NCBI GenBank assembly: GCA_019022495.1
Contig: JAFEKR010000054.1
Location: 124,001-188,000, forward strand
Direction of reading: 5' to 3'
DNA: 64,000 nt
From: Epichloe hybrida
Taxonomy: Eukaryota > Ascomycota > Sordariomycetes > Hypocreales > Clavicipitaceae
A program made the translations under genes and the position numbers. Positions 37,501-49,240 of this stretch are shown piece after piece; position 1 is the stretch's first letter, and every line of letters begins with the position of its first letter. The notes below the pieces were generated by a model, which saw only the letters and a list, made by a program, of their open reading frames with translations, ran no database searches and was not told the origin of the DNA.

Positions 37501-38158
37501 ATCTTCTATGCCCCTAGACTAAAGTTATTCTTATATAGTGTTTTCTCTTATAAGTACTTCTTTATATTATCTTCTAGGGATTTAAAGAAAGGGGGGGTTA
37601 GTATTTAGTTATTTTAGTGTAAGCCTAGCTATAATACTTACCTAAGTTAGGGAGTTATTATCTTTAGCTTCCTTCTTAATAGCCTCCTTAAGGGCTATTT
37701 TTAATACTTCTTTAGTAATATAAATATTATTATTATTAGTATTTATATTTCTTACTTTAGCTTAGGTATAGTCTACTACTTAGTAAGCTATAGCTAGTGT
37801 AATATACTACACTTAGGTAACTTTATTACTTAGGATAAAGCTAGTAATCTTATTATAATATTTTATATCTTTAGGATATATAAATTAGTTTTAGTTTACT
37901 ATTAGGTTATCCTTACTCCTTTAGATATTAAACTATCCTATTCTTATATTTAGGTAGTAGCTACTCTAAGCTAGCCCCCCTAAGCTTATATTAATTACTA
38001 TTAGTATCTTATTTACACTTTTATTACTAGCTTTATTATAGTGTATTATTATAAAGGAGAAGAAATAAAGGTAAGGATTTTAAATATTAATATGATTTGT
38101 ATTTTAGAGGCGATTCCGTACCTTGGGTCGGTGCGGAAAAGTATGCAGCTCTAGTAAC
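31581..38158 (-). mobile_element. Tad-like LINE, copy 2, RIPed
   Basis: This is full length (6.58 kb) and collinear with copy 1 at 10,191-16,771 in the same orientation. It is more heavily mutated: many C/G positions retained in copy 1 are T/A here. The 5' end (38,095-38,150) still carries an unmutated stretch ending GTGCGGAAAAGTATGCA, as in copy 1. A 78-codon forward frame at 34,917-35,153 is antisense to the reverse transcriptase and is a chance frame. A 20-bp perfect palindrome (GCCTAGCTTTAAAGCTAGGC) is preserved at 35,514-35,533 and at 14,132-14,151 in copy 1. Confidence 0.85.
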
Positions 38159-38173
38159 TAATAATAGGGTATA

Positions 38174-39726
38174 ATGAATACTACTTAATCCTAATTTAAG
38201 TAAAAGTATAGATAATATAACTAATAAGAAAAGGGTATTATAATAACACTATAAGGTTATATAAGCTAAGCTATAGTACCTTTAGAGAAAATAAGAGATC
38301 TTATAAATAAAGGTATAAATTAAGGACCTTAAGGTAAATTTAGGATTAGCTAGATCTTAAATAAAACTTATAATTACCCTTTAGACACTAATTATAATTT
38401 TACCTATAGTTTATAGTAACTTAGTAGTAATTATATAGTAAGGTAGTCTTATTAAAATATAAATAAAAATACTTATATATAAAAGGGAAATATATAAAAG
38501 CCTATAGAATTTCTTAATAAACTTAGATATATTATTTAAATTAAATTACTATATCTTTAAGGATAATATAATTAAAGTAATATATATAAGTAGCTACCTA
38601 GCTAGTAATATAAAGGAATAATAAATATATTATATAGCTATAAATAAGAGTATAAAATACTTAGAAGTAATAAGATTATTACTAAATCTTAAGTAAAAAA
38701 ATAACTAATTATTTTAATTCTTTATATAAGCTTAAGCTAAGGTAAAAGCTAAGTTACTTAAAGAAATCCTTATATATTTAAGAATTACTATCTTTTTAAA
38801 TAGCTTAAATAATACTATAAGAAAGTAAATAATTAGTTAAGAGATTTTAATAACTTAAAGTTAACTATAAACCTAAGGTAAAAAAGTAAAGGTTATAGTA
38901 AGTTTAAGCTAAAGTAATAAAAAAAGTTAAGACTTTAAAAAAAAAGGTAATACTTTTATTTTATATTACTTATAAATAAGGTATAGTAATAAAGTAAAGA
39001 TTAAAAGAAAAGATTATTCTTAGTATATTATAAATATACAAAGCCTAGGTATACTTTACTAGGTTATTAAGTACTAGATTATTTTACTTATAAAAGTACT
39101 AAGTATATAACTAAAAAGCATAAAGAAAGTAATAATAAAGCTATATTTTCTAATATAATACTAGTTTAAATTAGTATAAACCTAGGAATATAATTTTACT
39201 ATAAAGTACCTTATAAATAATGAAATAAAAATATAAGTATCTTTATAATAAAATAACTAGTAATTAGCTATATAAGTGCTATTAAATATAAGTATATAGT
39301 CTCTAATAATTTATTTAAAATTATTATTAAAAAAGAATTAAAAAATATAATCTAATTAAATAAAATACTAAAGAGTATAAGTAAAAAAGTAATATTATAT
39401 TAAGAAATCTTAAAAAAATTAATAAAAATAAAAGACAATATAGGATTTAGAAAAGTTTATTAAGTTAATTACTTTATTACTAATATAAGTAAAGGGATAA
39501 TTTTAGATATAAATAAAATTAAAGAATATTTACCTATAACTATATATTAGAAATATAAATATTAAAGATATTTAGTAATAATAAAATATCTTTCCTTTAC
39601 TTATAGTAAGTAATAAGTATATAAGAAGAAAAAAATAGTAGTAATTACTTTATTATTAAAAGTAATAAAGATTAAGCTAAGTATTTTAGAAAAAAAAAAT
39701 AAAAAAAAAAAGATAAAGGCTAATTA
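38174..39726 (+). pseudogene. Gypsy gag remnant (RIPed)
   Basis: Forward reading gives a lysine/leucine-rich gag-like pattern with many RIP stops. Near 38,940-39,010 there is a possible decayed zinc-knuckle segment. Position supports the call: downstream of the 5' LTR and upstream of integrase, on the same strand. Protease and reverse transcriptase expected after gag are missing, apparently lost at or near the third LINE. Confidence 0.5.
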
Positions 39727-41961
39727 TATTCTTTACGCTAGCTAGCTAACTATGTAGCTATTCCTAGTACTCCATCCGCTTAGTTAAGAGGGAAAACCCT
39801 TTACTAGGAAGAAAAACCCCCTTACATCTGTTAACAAGCTAGCGCTAACCCTCTTCTAGGTTTACACCACATTAGGTGTGATTAATTATAGGTGTTTAGT
39901 GCTAGCTTACACTAGCCTTATCCTAAAGAAAATAAAAAAGAAAGGAAAAAGTATAGTAATAGTCCTAACTAGCTTCCTTTAGTGCTAGTCTAGTCTTACT
40001 TTAACCTAGCTTTATATCTCTTACTTTACCCTAGGGCATAGTAAATTTAGATTTATAATAATAATTCACTTTTTATTTACTTTACTTCTAACTTTTCTAG
40101 TGCCTTACTTTTTAGCTAAATCTAACCTAGTACTAGTCTAAATATCTTATAAAGTCTAAGCATATAGTTTTATTTAATTATAGTAAGGGGTAGGTAATTT
40201 AGGCCTAGTAACTAAGTGGTTTTACTCCTAGATTAGTTACGCGCTATCTATGCGTTTACTTATCTTATACTTTATTTTCTAGCTAATATTATAGTTAGTC
40301 CCCCCCCTCTCTCTCTTAAGTATAAAAGAGGGCTTCTCCCCCCTTAAGGTTTTAACCTTTTTTCTTTTCTTATAATAAATTTCCTATAGGTTCTTTTCCT
40401 TCCTATCCCTTTTAGAAGCTATTTAAGGTTTCTCTAGTCTAGTGCTAGTTTAAATACTAATATTTTACGTAGAAAAACACATTATAATATTACTAAGCTC
40501 TATAAGTACCTTATTTTTAGTGCTATTCTAGCTTTAATTTGCCTAGGAACTTATAACCTTAGATAAGTATTTAAGGAAGTCCCTAACCTAGAAGTAATTA
40601 AATTAAGTAAAGGTAAAAGGCCTAGAAGTAAGTCCCCTTTACCTTTATTTCGCCCTATTTCTAAGTCTAACCTAGGGTAGCTAAGTAAGCTATAAGAGAT
40701 CTAGTGTGTATCCTATAAGATATAATCCATTAAAAATAAGGGCTATTAGTGCTATAATATTATTAGTAAGTTAGTTTATTTTTAGTCTAGGGGTAGGGCT
40801 AATCTATATATAAAGGGGTAATATCTAATGCCTATTTTAATTATTAGGTCTATAATTATATATATATTAAGGTAATATTAACTCCTATGCTTATTCTAAG
40901 CTTACCCTAGTGCTAATTTACTTATAGCTAAACATCACTAGCTAGCAAGGGGAATATTAGTGGTTAGTTAAGACCTAGGCTAGCATAGTTACTAGGAGTA
41001 ATATAAGTGGTTTTACTCTAGCTTAGTAGTAGCTTTATTCTATAGCTAACTTTAATTATCTAGGCCTTAGAGAACTATATAGCTTAGGTTAAGAAACTCT
41101 ATGCTAAAAACCACACTAAGAAAAAATAAGGTACTACTATAGTAAGTCTAGACCTAGCTAGGTCTAGGTTTATAGAGGAATAATATAATAAGGTTATCTT
41201 TTAGCTCTAGTGGCTTAATGCCTAAGTAGTAAAGATAAACTAGCTCCTAGCTACTAGCCTATTAGCTAAGGGTAAGAGTAAGGTAATAGAGAATATAATC
41301 CTTATTCCTAAGGAGGAATAGGGCTAATTCTAGGTTAGTAAAGGGGTGGCAGTAAGCTAGTGTAAAATAATACCTATAGCTTTTTAACTTAAAATTAATC
41401 TAATAACTATTCTAAACCTATAGTCTTCCTATTATAGTGTAATTTTACCTTATATCTAGCCTGCCTCTATAGCTACACTGTTTTACCTAGTGCCTCTCTC
41501 TAGTTATCTATGGTGTCTATTTATTAGTTAGTTTAGTTACCTCTAGGGTAGCCTAGATCCTCCCCTAGTTTACGTTAACTAAAGGCTAGGTCTTATGCTA
41601 ATATATAGTATTAGAGTCTTCTTATGCTAAGGAATCACTTTATAATATATCTTGCCTTTAGGGGATTATCTAGGGCTAGCCTTACCTCCTGTATGTCTCT
41701 AGGCTATTTTATTTAGGGGTGTCTATAGTTATAGTTAGCGTAGTTAATAATTACATAGTACTAGTCTTTAACTACATAACCGCAGCTATATAAGGGCAAA
41801 GCTACCTTAGGAACGCGCCTTTAGAAGAGGAACTTATTAAGGCTAATCTTTCCTATATGTAATTATACTATTATAGAGGAGACGTGCTTGTCAAGCCTAG
41901 TGTGGAATTTCTGGATTTCCTTTGGGTTGCAGGTAGGCAGGCGGTCCTCTGTTAGCTCTCT
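39727..41961 (-). mobile_element. Tad-like LINE, copy 3, 5'-truncated
   Basis: The segment is collinear with the first 2.2 kb (3' end) of copies 1 and 2 and stops abruptly at 41,961, the classic 5' truncation of target-primed reverse transcription. No convincing target duplication is seen. The last 75 bases before the truncation (41,876-41,950) keep a full set of CpG, CpA and TpG, whereas the rest is RIPed. Confidence 0.8.
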
Positions 41962-44914
41962 AAAGGTATATATTAGTACTTATATAAATTATTAGACTTT
42001 AAAACTAAGGTATTATAAACTATATAAGAAGCTAGCTATATTACTAGTGGCTTAATTACCTTTTTTAAGAATTATTCATAGATTTTATTACTAGACTTTT
42101 ACTAGTAAAAGACTTAAATTAGACTTATAATATAATTTTAGTTATTATTAACTATTCTATAAAATATAGTATTTCTATCCTTATTTTAATATAACTAACT
42201 AGTAATAAGCTAGTAACTATATTCTTAGAATATATTTTTAAAGACTATAAAGCCTTAGAAAGTATTATAATAAACTAAGGTTTTATATTTACTAGTAATT
42301 TCTAAATAACTTTTTATTATTTTCTTATAACTAAGTAGTTACTTAGTATTACTTTTTACCCCTAGATAAATAGCTAGATAAAATATTTAAACTAGGTCTT
42401 AGAATATTATTTAAGGGCTTTAACTTATACTAAATAAACTAATTAAGTAAATAACCTATTAATAGCGTAATTTATAGACTTAGTATAGAAAATATTATAA
42501 CTAAAAAAGAACTCTAATAAGGTTTAAAGTTAGTAACTATATTTTACTATTAATAAAGAATATAAACTTAAGATACCTTAGTAAGAAGCTAGCTATAAAG
42601 TACTTAGGCCTTTATAAGATTAAAAAGGTAATTAGAAGTTATAGATTAGTATATTAATTAAAATTATTACCTAGAACTTACTTATATAATATATTTAATA
42701 TTACTAGCCTAAAACCTTTTAAAAGGGATTTAATAAATATAGAAAATATATTTTTATTATAAGATAATATTAAAGATAATAAATAAGAGTTTAAAGTTAA
42801 AAGAATTATTTTATATTACTATAATAAAAGGTATTATAAATATCTAGTTAAATAAAAAAGCTATAATACTTTAGAGAATTCTTAGGTATTAAAAAGGGAT
42901 TTTATTACTAAAGAAATTATTAATAACTATAAGTAATAGCTAAGTAATAAAGTTAATATAAAGTAATTATAATTTATAAGTTAATTTACTAAAGATATTA
43001 AAAAATAAAGTTAATTTACTTAAATAACTTAAATAATCTATTATATAATTACTAAGTACTTATTTCTCTATAATAAAGTTAGTCCTTAAAATTACTAGTC
43101 TTTTATTATTAGTAATAGCTATAGGAATTATAGAGAAAAAGGCCTTAGAAGTATTTTTATTATTAAAATCCCTCTCTTTATATATATAAACCTAAAGTAT
43201 ATTAAAAAGCTTAATAAGACTAATATAATTAAGTAAATTAGTAATATTTAGTATAAATTACTAGTAAGTTAATTAAGTATTAGCTATATATATTAAAAAA
43301 GCTTATTAATAGAATATTTTAGGCTATAAAGTAAAGATAGTTTAAAATATTAATCTATATCTTTAGATTTATAATATTACTTAGTAATACTATTATACTA
43401 TATTTATTATATTTTACCTTATAAGTAATATTAGTAAATATTTAAGTATAGTAAATATAACTATACTTATTAGAATTTTTATAAACTAAAATAGTATTAT
43501 ATAGCTTTTTCTTTACTTTTATAATAAGCTAGTAATAAGTTAGTAGTAATTTAGTATTTAAGTAATAAAATTATACTTACTTTATTCTAATAATAATAGC
43601 TACCTTTAGAAGTAAATTTAATAAGTTTAAATAGCTTATTATAAAGCTATATAATTTAAGCTAAAGTCTAGTAATATATTAGTAATAAGTAAGTAAATTC
43701 TAGTTAAAAGAGATATACTATATAATAGTTTTTATTATTTTAGAAGTAATAAGTATATTTTATTAAATAGCTTATTAAATATTAGCTATAAAGAAATAAT
43801 AAGTAAGTAAAGAAATTATACTTAAAGATTTATTATATTTTATAAGAAAAGTTTTTTTATTAATAAAGTATTTTAGAATCTTATAAGTACTATTTTTTAG
43901 AAGAATATTTTATATTATAACTTACTAATAATAGTATATATATAAAATCTTTTTTAAAGATATTTTACTAGTAATAAGTTAGTAATAAAGATACTATAAG
44001 GATGTAATAAACTTATAATAGGATTTTAAAAGAAGTTTACTTTAAAGAAAACTTTATAGAAGATTTTAAAGTAGTTTTTTTAATTAATAAATTTTCTTAA
44101 GATAGTAAAAAAAGTAAAGTTTTAATATAAAACTTAAATATAGTAAACTAGCTATAAGTTAGCTATAATAAACTAAATAAAGAAGTTATACTAGTAAAAG
44201 TATAAACTTATAAGCTAAATTAAGGTAAGAAACTAAGATAAATAAGGATAAATAATAATAATAATTAAGAACTAAAAGAGATTAGTAATTACTAAGTAAT
44301 AGTAATAAGAGAGCTATTACTTAGCTAATAAGGGTAACTTATAAGGTTAAGGGATATTATAAGAGAAAGGAAGTGTATAAAAGGGGTAAAAAATTAGTCT
44401 CTTTTATATTAACCCTAGACCCCTTAAGTAATTTAATATACTATATATAAGTAATCTATAAATTATAATAATAACTATTAGTATTATTAATTCTATATAT
44501 ACCTAATAGCTATAAACTTATAGTAACTATAATATAAGCCCTTTAGTTAAACTATTTAAAACTATAGTATTAGGTACTTTACTTATTTAAACTAATTATA
44601 AAAATTAATATAAGTTATTTATTTTTTTCTTCTAGCTATATAATAGGTAATAATATTTATCTTACTATATTAAAGCTATATATAAGCTACTATTTAGATA
44701 TTACTAACTATAATAAAGGGGTTATTTTTAATTAGTAATATTATTATTATTATTTCTTTTTATTTACCTATATATTTAAATATAAAGTGCCTTATCTTAT
44801 TTTCTTTATAAGCTTTATTATAGTAACTATACCCTAAGTAAGTAACTTATTTTATAATTAAGGTTAATTATATGTAAGGGAGGTATTATATTAGGAGTAT
44901 AAAGGTTAAAGATA
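41962..44914 (+). pseudogene. Gypsy integrase remnant and 3' region (RIPed)
   Basis: The integrase core is readable at about 42,068-42,480: an IDFITRL start, a decayed ILVIINYS block (normally ILVVVDR), then a TSNF block (normally FTSKFW) and a LEYYLR block. Tryptophans and aspartates are often lost, as RIP predicts. From 42,500 to 43,690 only AT-rich text is seen; from 43,690 it matches 19,122-20,350, the element's non-coding 3' part. Confidence 0.7.
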
Positions 44915-45158
44915 GGATATTTATTAAAGTAAGTCTTTAAAGAACCTTTAGGCTATATAAATAATAAAAACACTAGCTAGCTATAAGATAGTTATATGCT
45001 TATAAAGTAAGGTATTTATTAAAGACTATATATATTATTAGTGCTAGGTTAGAGATTAAAACCTTTACGCACTTACCCCTAGCTAGTATTTATCTAGTAG
45101 TGACTATAATAGTCTTAGCTATTACTTTGTTTATAACCTTTTAGTGTAAGCTATAATA
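44915..45158 (+). repeat. Gypsy 3' LTR
   Basis: Partner of 31,165-31,407. It is slightly less mutated (for example TTTACGCACTTACC versus TTTATATACCTACC), which also shows that the two LTRs have been hit independently. Confidence 0.7.
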
Positions 45159-46290
45159 GTATAGCTAAAAGCTATAATTCTAAATTTTTCCTTTCTTAAT
45201 TTTTATAATAATAATAATAATAATATATAGAATCCCTTTATTCTTATATTATACACTAATATTCTTCTTTTCTAGCTAATATACCTTCTTTATATAAATT
45301 AAAACTATTTTAATTACTTATATCTAATTTTACTATAAACTATAGTAATAGTAATAGTAATATAGTAGCCTTACTACCCTAAACCTACCTATATATATAG
45401 CTTTAATACCTCTTATAATATATTACTAAGACCTTTTCTATAGTCTTATATATAGTATTCCGAGTATACCTTAGCTATTTTTAGCTTATATAAGTAAGAA
45501 TAGTTATAACTTATATACTTATTTATAAAAGTAATATACTATTATTACTTTACCTAGCTATATAATATAATTTCTTAGAGATTAGGTTTAATTAGTATAA
45601 ATTAAATATAAAAAGCCTTTACAAATAAATCCTTTCTTAATTTAATTAAGAGGTAGTTTATATATAGATTCTTAGAACTATTACTAGTAATAAATAATAT
45701 AGAATAAAGATAATTTCACTATACTATTCCTAGTATATGTATACTTACTAGGCTAACTTTATAGTATATATAGTAACTATAAATAGCTAGATTATATATC
45801 TTCTTATTTTAATAAAGACTAAGTAAGTTTACTAGTAGTAAATACTTATATAGGATTAAATATAGATTCCTAAGAATAGTTAGTTAACCTTATTAAAGAA
45901 CCTAAAACTAAAGATAAATTAATTACACTAAATAAGGATAAAACTATAGATTATCCTATTATTCTTTAAAATTATATATATAAAATTTTCTTTATTTCTT
46001 TTACTTTAAGGTTATATTATAGCCTTCTTATATATATTATAATACTATTAATAAAGCTCTTAACTAAGTAGTTATAAATAAAGAAATATACTAGTAATAC
46101 TAGCTAATCTAGAATAATAGCTAGTACTTTCTAATAGTATTCTAGGTTAGTAGCTTACTCTTATATATAAGAGTTAAGTAAAGTAAAGACTAGCTAAGCT
46201 TAGTTTTATTTTATACTATAAGAATTTATATATAGATTTACTTTTTAGTATATAGATTTAATTTATATGTAGTGAACATTATAAATATAG
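45159..46290. other. RIPed unassigned stretch at the right end of the 18.5-kb block
   Basis: No domain is recognised. Forward reading between 45,600 and 46,220 has long stretches without stops other than RIP-type TAA/TAG, so an old coding sequence is possible. Confidence 0.35.
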
Positions 46291-46373
46291 GATTTTCTAA
46301 TTTTCTAATTTATAATTTTCCGATTTTTCCGATGTGGCAGCGTTTTGCCAAACCTCTCTAAGGTGCCACCGTA

Positions 46374-46379
46374 GAGGGC
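46374..46379. repeat. 6-bp direct duplication, right side of the 18.5-kb insertion
   Basis: GAGGGC directly follows the right inverted repeat, matching 27,829-27,834. Confidence 0.6.
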
Positions 46380-46492
46380 CGCCTACATAGATATGTGTGA
46401 TCGGCGGGCACACAATAAAGGACCGCGGAACTCGATGTCCAAATAATACGAATGTTTGACTATCTTAATTTCGTTTCGGTTCGTATAATTAC

Positions 46493-47621
46493 TTACAACT
46501 TGAAAGTCCGCGCATGGTTCTTCCCCCTCACAATTAGATGGTGATTGGCAGCATTGGAATACGACTCCAGAGACTGAATGGCTGATGTGCAAATGGCAGC
46601 AATGTCCCCATGGATGATGAATGCATTCCAGCCCATATCAATCCTACGTTGAAGGATAGAAGGAGAGATGCCAAATCCCATGATTGGAAGTTTATTGGCC
46701 TTTGCCGCGTCGCGGATCCTCTGAAGGGCAGAGCAAAAAGCGGGTTCATCACCATCAAGCGTCCCCGGGGCCAATTCCATGCACATGCGCAAATCACCCG
46801 TACCGATAAAAAGGCCGTCAACTATAAGCAAGAAAGGTGTCAGCGTATGCATGATAGCAAGTACAAATGCACACGATGATAATCTTATGCTCTCTTCTCC
46901 CTTTCCACCTTTTTCCCCCCCTTCCCTTCAATGCAGAAGGGCTGGGTGGCGATGGATGGAGGGCACATACCACCAGGAACTTTGCAGATCTTTTCAATAT
47001 TTTCCAAACCCTGCAAATCCTCAATTTGACAGATTACAGCCGCATGATTGTTCCACACATCGTAGGTTGTTTCCCCGTCTGGCGTTCTGTTTTGTAGCTC
47101 GTTAATCAGAGCAGCCGGGGGAAAGCTCCGGGTCCCCATCGGCGGAAACCGAGCCAACCGGACTAGTTCCTCGGCTTGTTCGGCATTTTGAATGTGCGGC
47201 ATCACGACTCCGCCCGCTCCGGCATTCAGAGAGTACGAAACCAGCTCTGGTGAGCAGCCTGGGATCCGCACAAAGGGTACCACCGCACCGTTTGAGTGAT
47301 ACTGAATTGTTCTAATGATATTGACGAGTAGTGTTGCATTCAGAGGTGTGTGCTCCTGCGTGCACATATTAGTCGCATAATTGTTGCCAACAACACCAAA
47401 CACATTCATTATTCTTTCAGGTATAGTGATCCTACCACGTCTATAAAGCAAAAATGATACGGTGTCGAAGCAATGATTCGCGCCGCTTCTTCATGGGGAA
47501 TTCGGCATCCCGTACCCCAAAGTAGCTCTCCAGAGTTTAACATGGCCTTGAAATTCGTGGGCTGGGCCAAAGTCAAGGCATTGTAGTCCTTCGTGTTAAG
47601 TGTTTTGACTCGCTCGTACAT
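46493..47621 (-). CDS. HpcH/HpaI-family class II pyruvate aldolase
   Basis: Predicted TIM-barrel, divalent-metal-dependent aldolase that joins or splits pyruvate and an aldehyde. Three exons: 47,621-47,436, 47,355-46,971 and 46,821-46,493. The introns are 80 and 149 nt, GT-AG, with ACTAAT and CTGAC branch-like sites. The product is 299 residues. The catalytic His is His64 in FIDVEHTPLN. Arg92 in FVRIPG binds the keto acid. Glu174 in CQIED and Asp200 in IGTGDL are the metal ligands. AGAGGVVMPH at 107-116 and FPPMGTRS at 132-139 are family landmarks. Length is somewhat above the bacterial about 260. Splicing the first intron at GTG/GTAGG restores the conserved DVEH. It sits just outside the 18.5-kb insertion, with its stop codon 114 bases from the duplicated GAGGGC. 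Family members include HpaI and 2-keto-3-deoxy-sugar acid aldolases; the substrate here is unknown. Confidence 0.92.
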
Positions 47622-47714
47622 CGTGTTTGTTTCGGTAAAGATTAAGACTGTTGCTCAGAGTGTCCGGTGTAAGTGTTTAACAAGTTATCACAGGCCAAGA
47701 TGCGCATATCCTCT

Positions 47715-47724
47715 CATTTATATC
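47715..47724 (-). promoter_or_regulatory. TATA-like box upstream of the aldolase
   Basis: GATATAAATG on the minus strand lies about 95 bases before the ATG at 47,621. The upstream region to about 47,940 has normal composition and contains several isolated CCG triplets, but no clear paired binding site. Confidence 0.35.
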
Positions 47725-47939
47725 TGTAGTTGGATTGTCTAACGCAGGTGCAGAGTGTAAGATGTAGCAGCCTCGCATCTTAGGCATCACTTTCCTCGCA
47801 ATGCCTTCTCTCTTCTCGGCTAATTGCGAGACCTTACATGTATGTAGCACTTAGGGTGTAATCCAAGTCCGCCTATTCATTTAGAAGCTGCTATTATGAG
47901 CATAGAGGTGGAGAGGTCCGAGACAGGGTGATTATGTAG

Positions 47940-48361
47940 TGGGACCTTAGTATTAGTACTAAATGGCTATTATTAGTAGAGAAAGTCCTAAATAAAAAGT
48001 ATAAACACTTACTTTTAAACTCACTTTAAGAAAAAACCTCTCTGTTAAGACAAAATCACATGATAAAGTTATTGGTTTTACTAAGGGATAATGCACTAGT
48101 GCGATACGAGGGTTAATTTGACGATAATGGGATTAATGATAAATATCTTGAAGAGAGAGAATGAGAGAAATCTAGCTAGGAGAGAAAAGTAAGGCTATAG
48201 TAGTTTTACAGTGCAAGGGCACTATAGGCGGTGTAGGGTATTATAGAATGTAACTAATCGTATTACATGCGTTTAGTTAGTAGCTTTACTCTTTAGCTAT
48301 AATTAAACTAAATAAGACCTAAAGGTCTAAAGGAAGTAACACTTATAATCTCTTTTTTCCC
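47940..48361. other. Transition zone between gene island and RIPed DNA
   Basis: Composition is intermediate; about 48,040-48,280 is only lightly mutated. No gene, repeat partner or coding frame was recognised. Confidence 0.4.
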
Positions 48362-48972
48362 CTCCTAAGCACAAGGTAAAACTACTTAAATAATTAAAGC
48401 TCTATATTTTTTAATATATTTTCTAAATACCTAGCCTTTTTCTCTAGTCTTTTATTCCCTTTCTAACTTTTACTTTTCTTAAATTCCTTTATATTTTCTT
48501 TAGTTTTTTTTATTTCCTTTCAATTAGGATTTTATAAGCTGTTTAAATAGCCTAAAGGCTTTATAGCCTAATAGTTATTGATTTTTAAATTTTTCTTTAT
48601 GTTATTAGTTATAGCTAATGTATCTAATTTTTTATAACACAAATACTAGTAATACCTAGCGAGTAAAACAATGAATAGTTACATGCTTATAGTAATAATA
48701 ATAAATAAGCTCTAAGGTTATAAATATAAGGGGTTATAAGGATAAAGCAAAGTTTATAATAAGCTTTATAGCTATATTAGCGTAAGATATAGTTATAATT
48801 TTTAACTATAGTTAAACTTAAATTTATTTAAGTTTTGCTTATAGTATAAATTAACGTAATTCCCCCTTTATAACTATGTTTATTCTATCTCTCTTTAATA
48901 TTAATACACTTATGCTTGAAAGCTCTAAGGCAAACTAAATATAACTTATCCTCACTTATCTCTAATTTAATT
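48362..48972. mobile_element. Two adjoining, oppositely oriented pieces of the 714-bp retroposon family
   Basis: 48,362-48,577 matches the 5' part of the element (CCCCTCCTAAGCAC...) on the plus strand. From 48,578 to about 48,972 the match is to the 3' tail and middle on the minus strand, beginning TTGATTTTTAAATTT. The junction is exact at the tail, so one copy seems to have inserted into another, or a 5' inversion occurred. AATAGTTA appears at 48,570-48,577 and 48,674-48,681, but the second lies inside the element. Confidence 0.55.
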
Positions 48973-49044
48973 TCTTTACTCAAAATTAGTAAACGTAATT
49001 AATACTTTCTATAAGACAAGTATAACCTGAATTATAATAGTAGA

Positions 49045-49240
49045 CTTTTTTAAGGATTTTACTATAACTAGGGTTATATAAAATGTTATACCTTTTTAAT
49101 CATACTATTATACTTAATACTTAATTTACTAATATAAGTTAAAGAAAAACCTTCTAATTATATTATTTACTATTATTACTAATTATTTTATATTTCTAGA
49201 AAATTAGGACTATTACTTTTAATTAAAAAAGAATTAAACT
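49045..49240. mobile_element. hAT-like terminal-repeat fragment
   Basis: Similar to the inner part of the left arm of the element at 17,339 (17,665-17,850), including the TAAGGATTTTACTATAACTA-type stretch. It has no outer end of its own. Confidence 0.55.

Larger units (their letters stand above)
27835..46373. mobile_element. 18.5-kb composite insertion bounded by terminal inverted repeats
   Basis: The left end (27,835 on) reads TACGGTGGCACCTTAGAGAG; the right end (46,373 back) gives the same on the complement. The two stay alike for about 35 bp perfectly and then another 45 bp with RIP-type and indel differences, including repeated TTAGAAAAT units. GAGGGC flanks both ends. The interior is RIPed and contains a Gypsy element with two LINEs, a mini-retroposon and unassigned text. 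The simplest reading is one DNA transposon that landed between the decarboxylase and aldolase genes and then served as a landing pad. A 6-bp duplication is unusual for common cut-and-paste superfamilies (hAT 8, mariner 2), so the superfamily is not assigned. Confidence 0.65.

Noticed and set aside
39727..41961. Target duplication for LINE copy 3
   Set aside because: AAAGG occurs near both borders, but the following bases do not match, so it is not convincing.
27835..46373. Starship giant transposon
   Set aside because: A short direct duplication would be compatible, but no captain recombinase or cargo gene is recognisable and the content is ordinary nested retroelements.
46534..47105. Several overlapping frames on both strands in the aldolase region
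   Set aside because: Alternative frames of the aldolase exons and its second intron; only the spliced minus-strand model keeps all catalytic residues.
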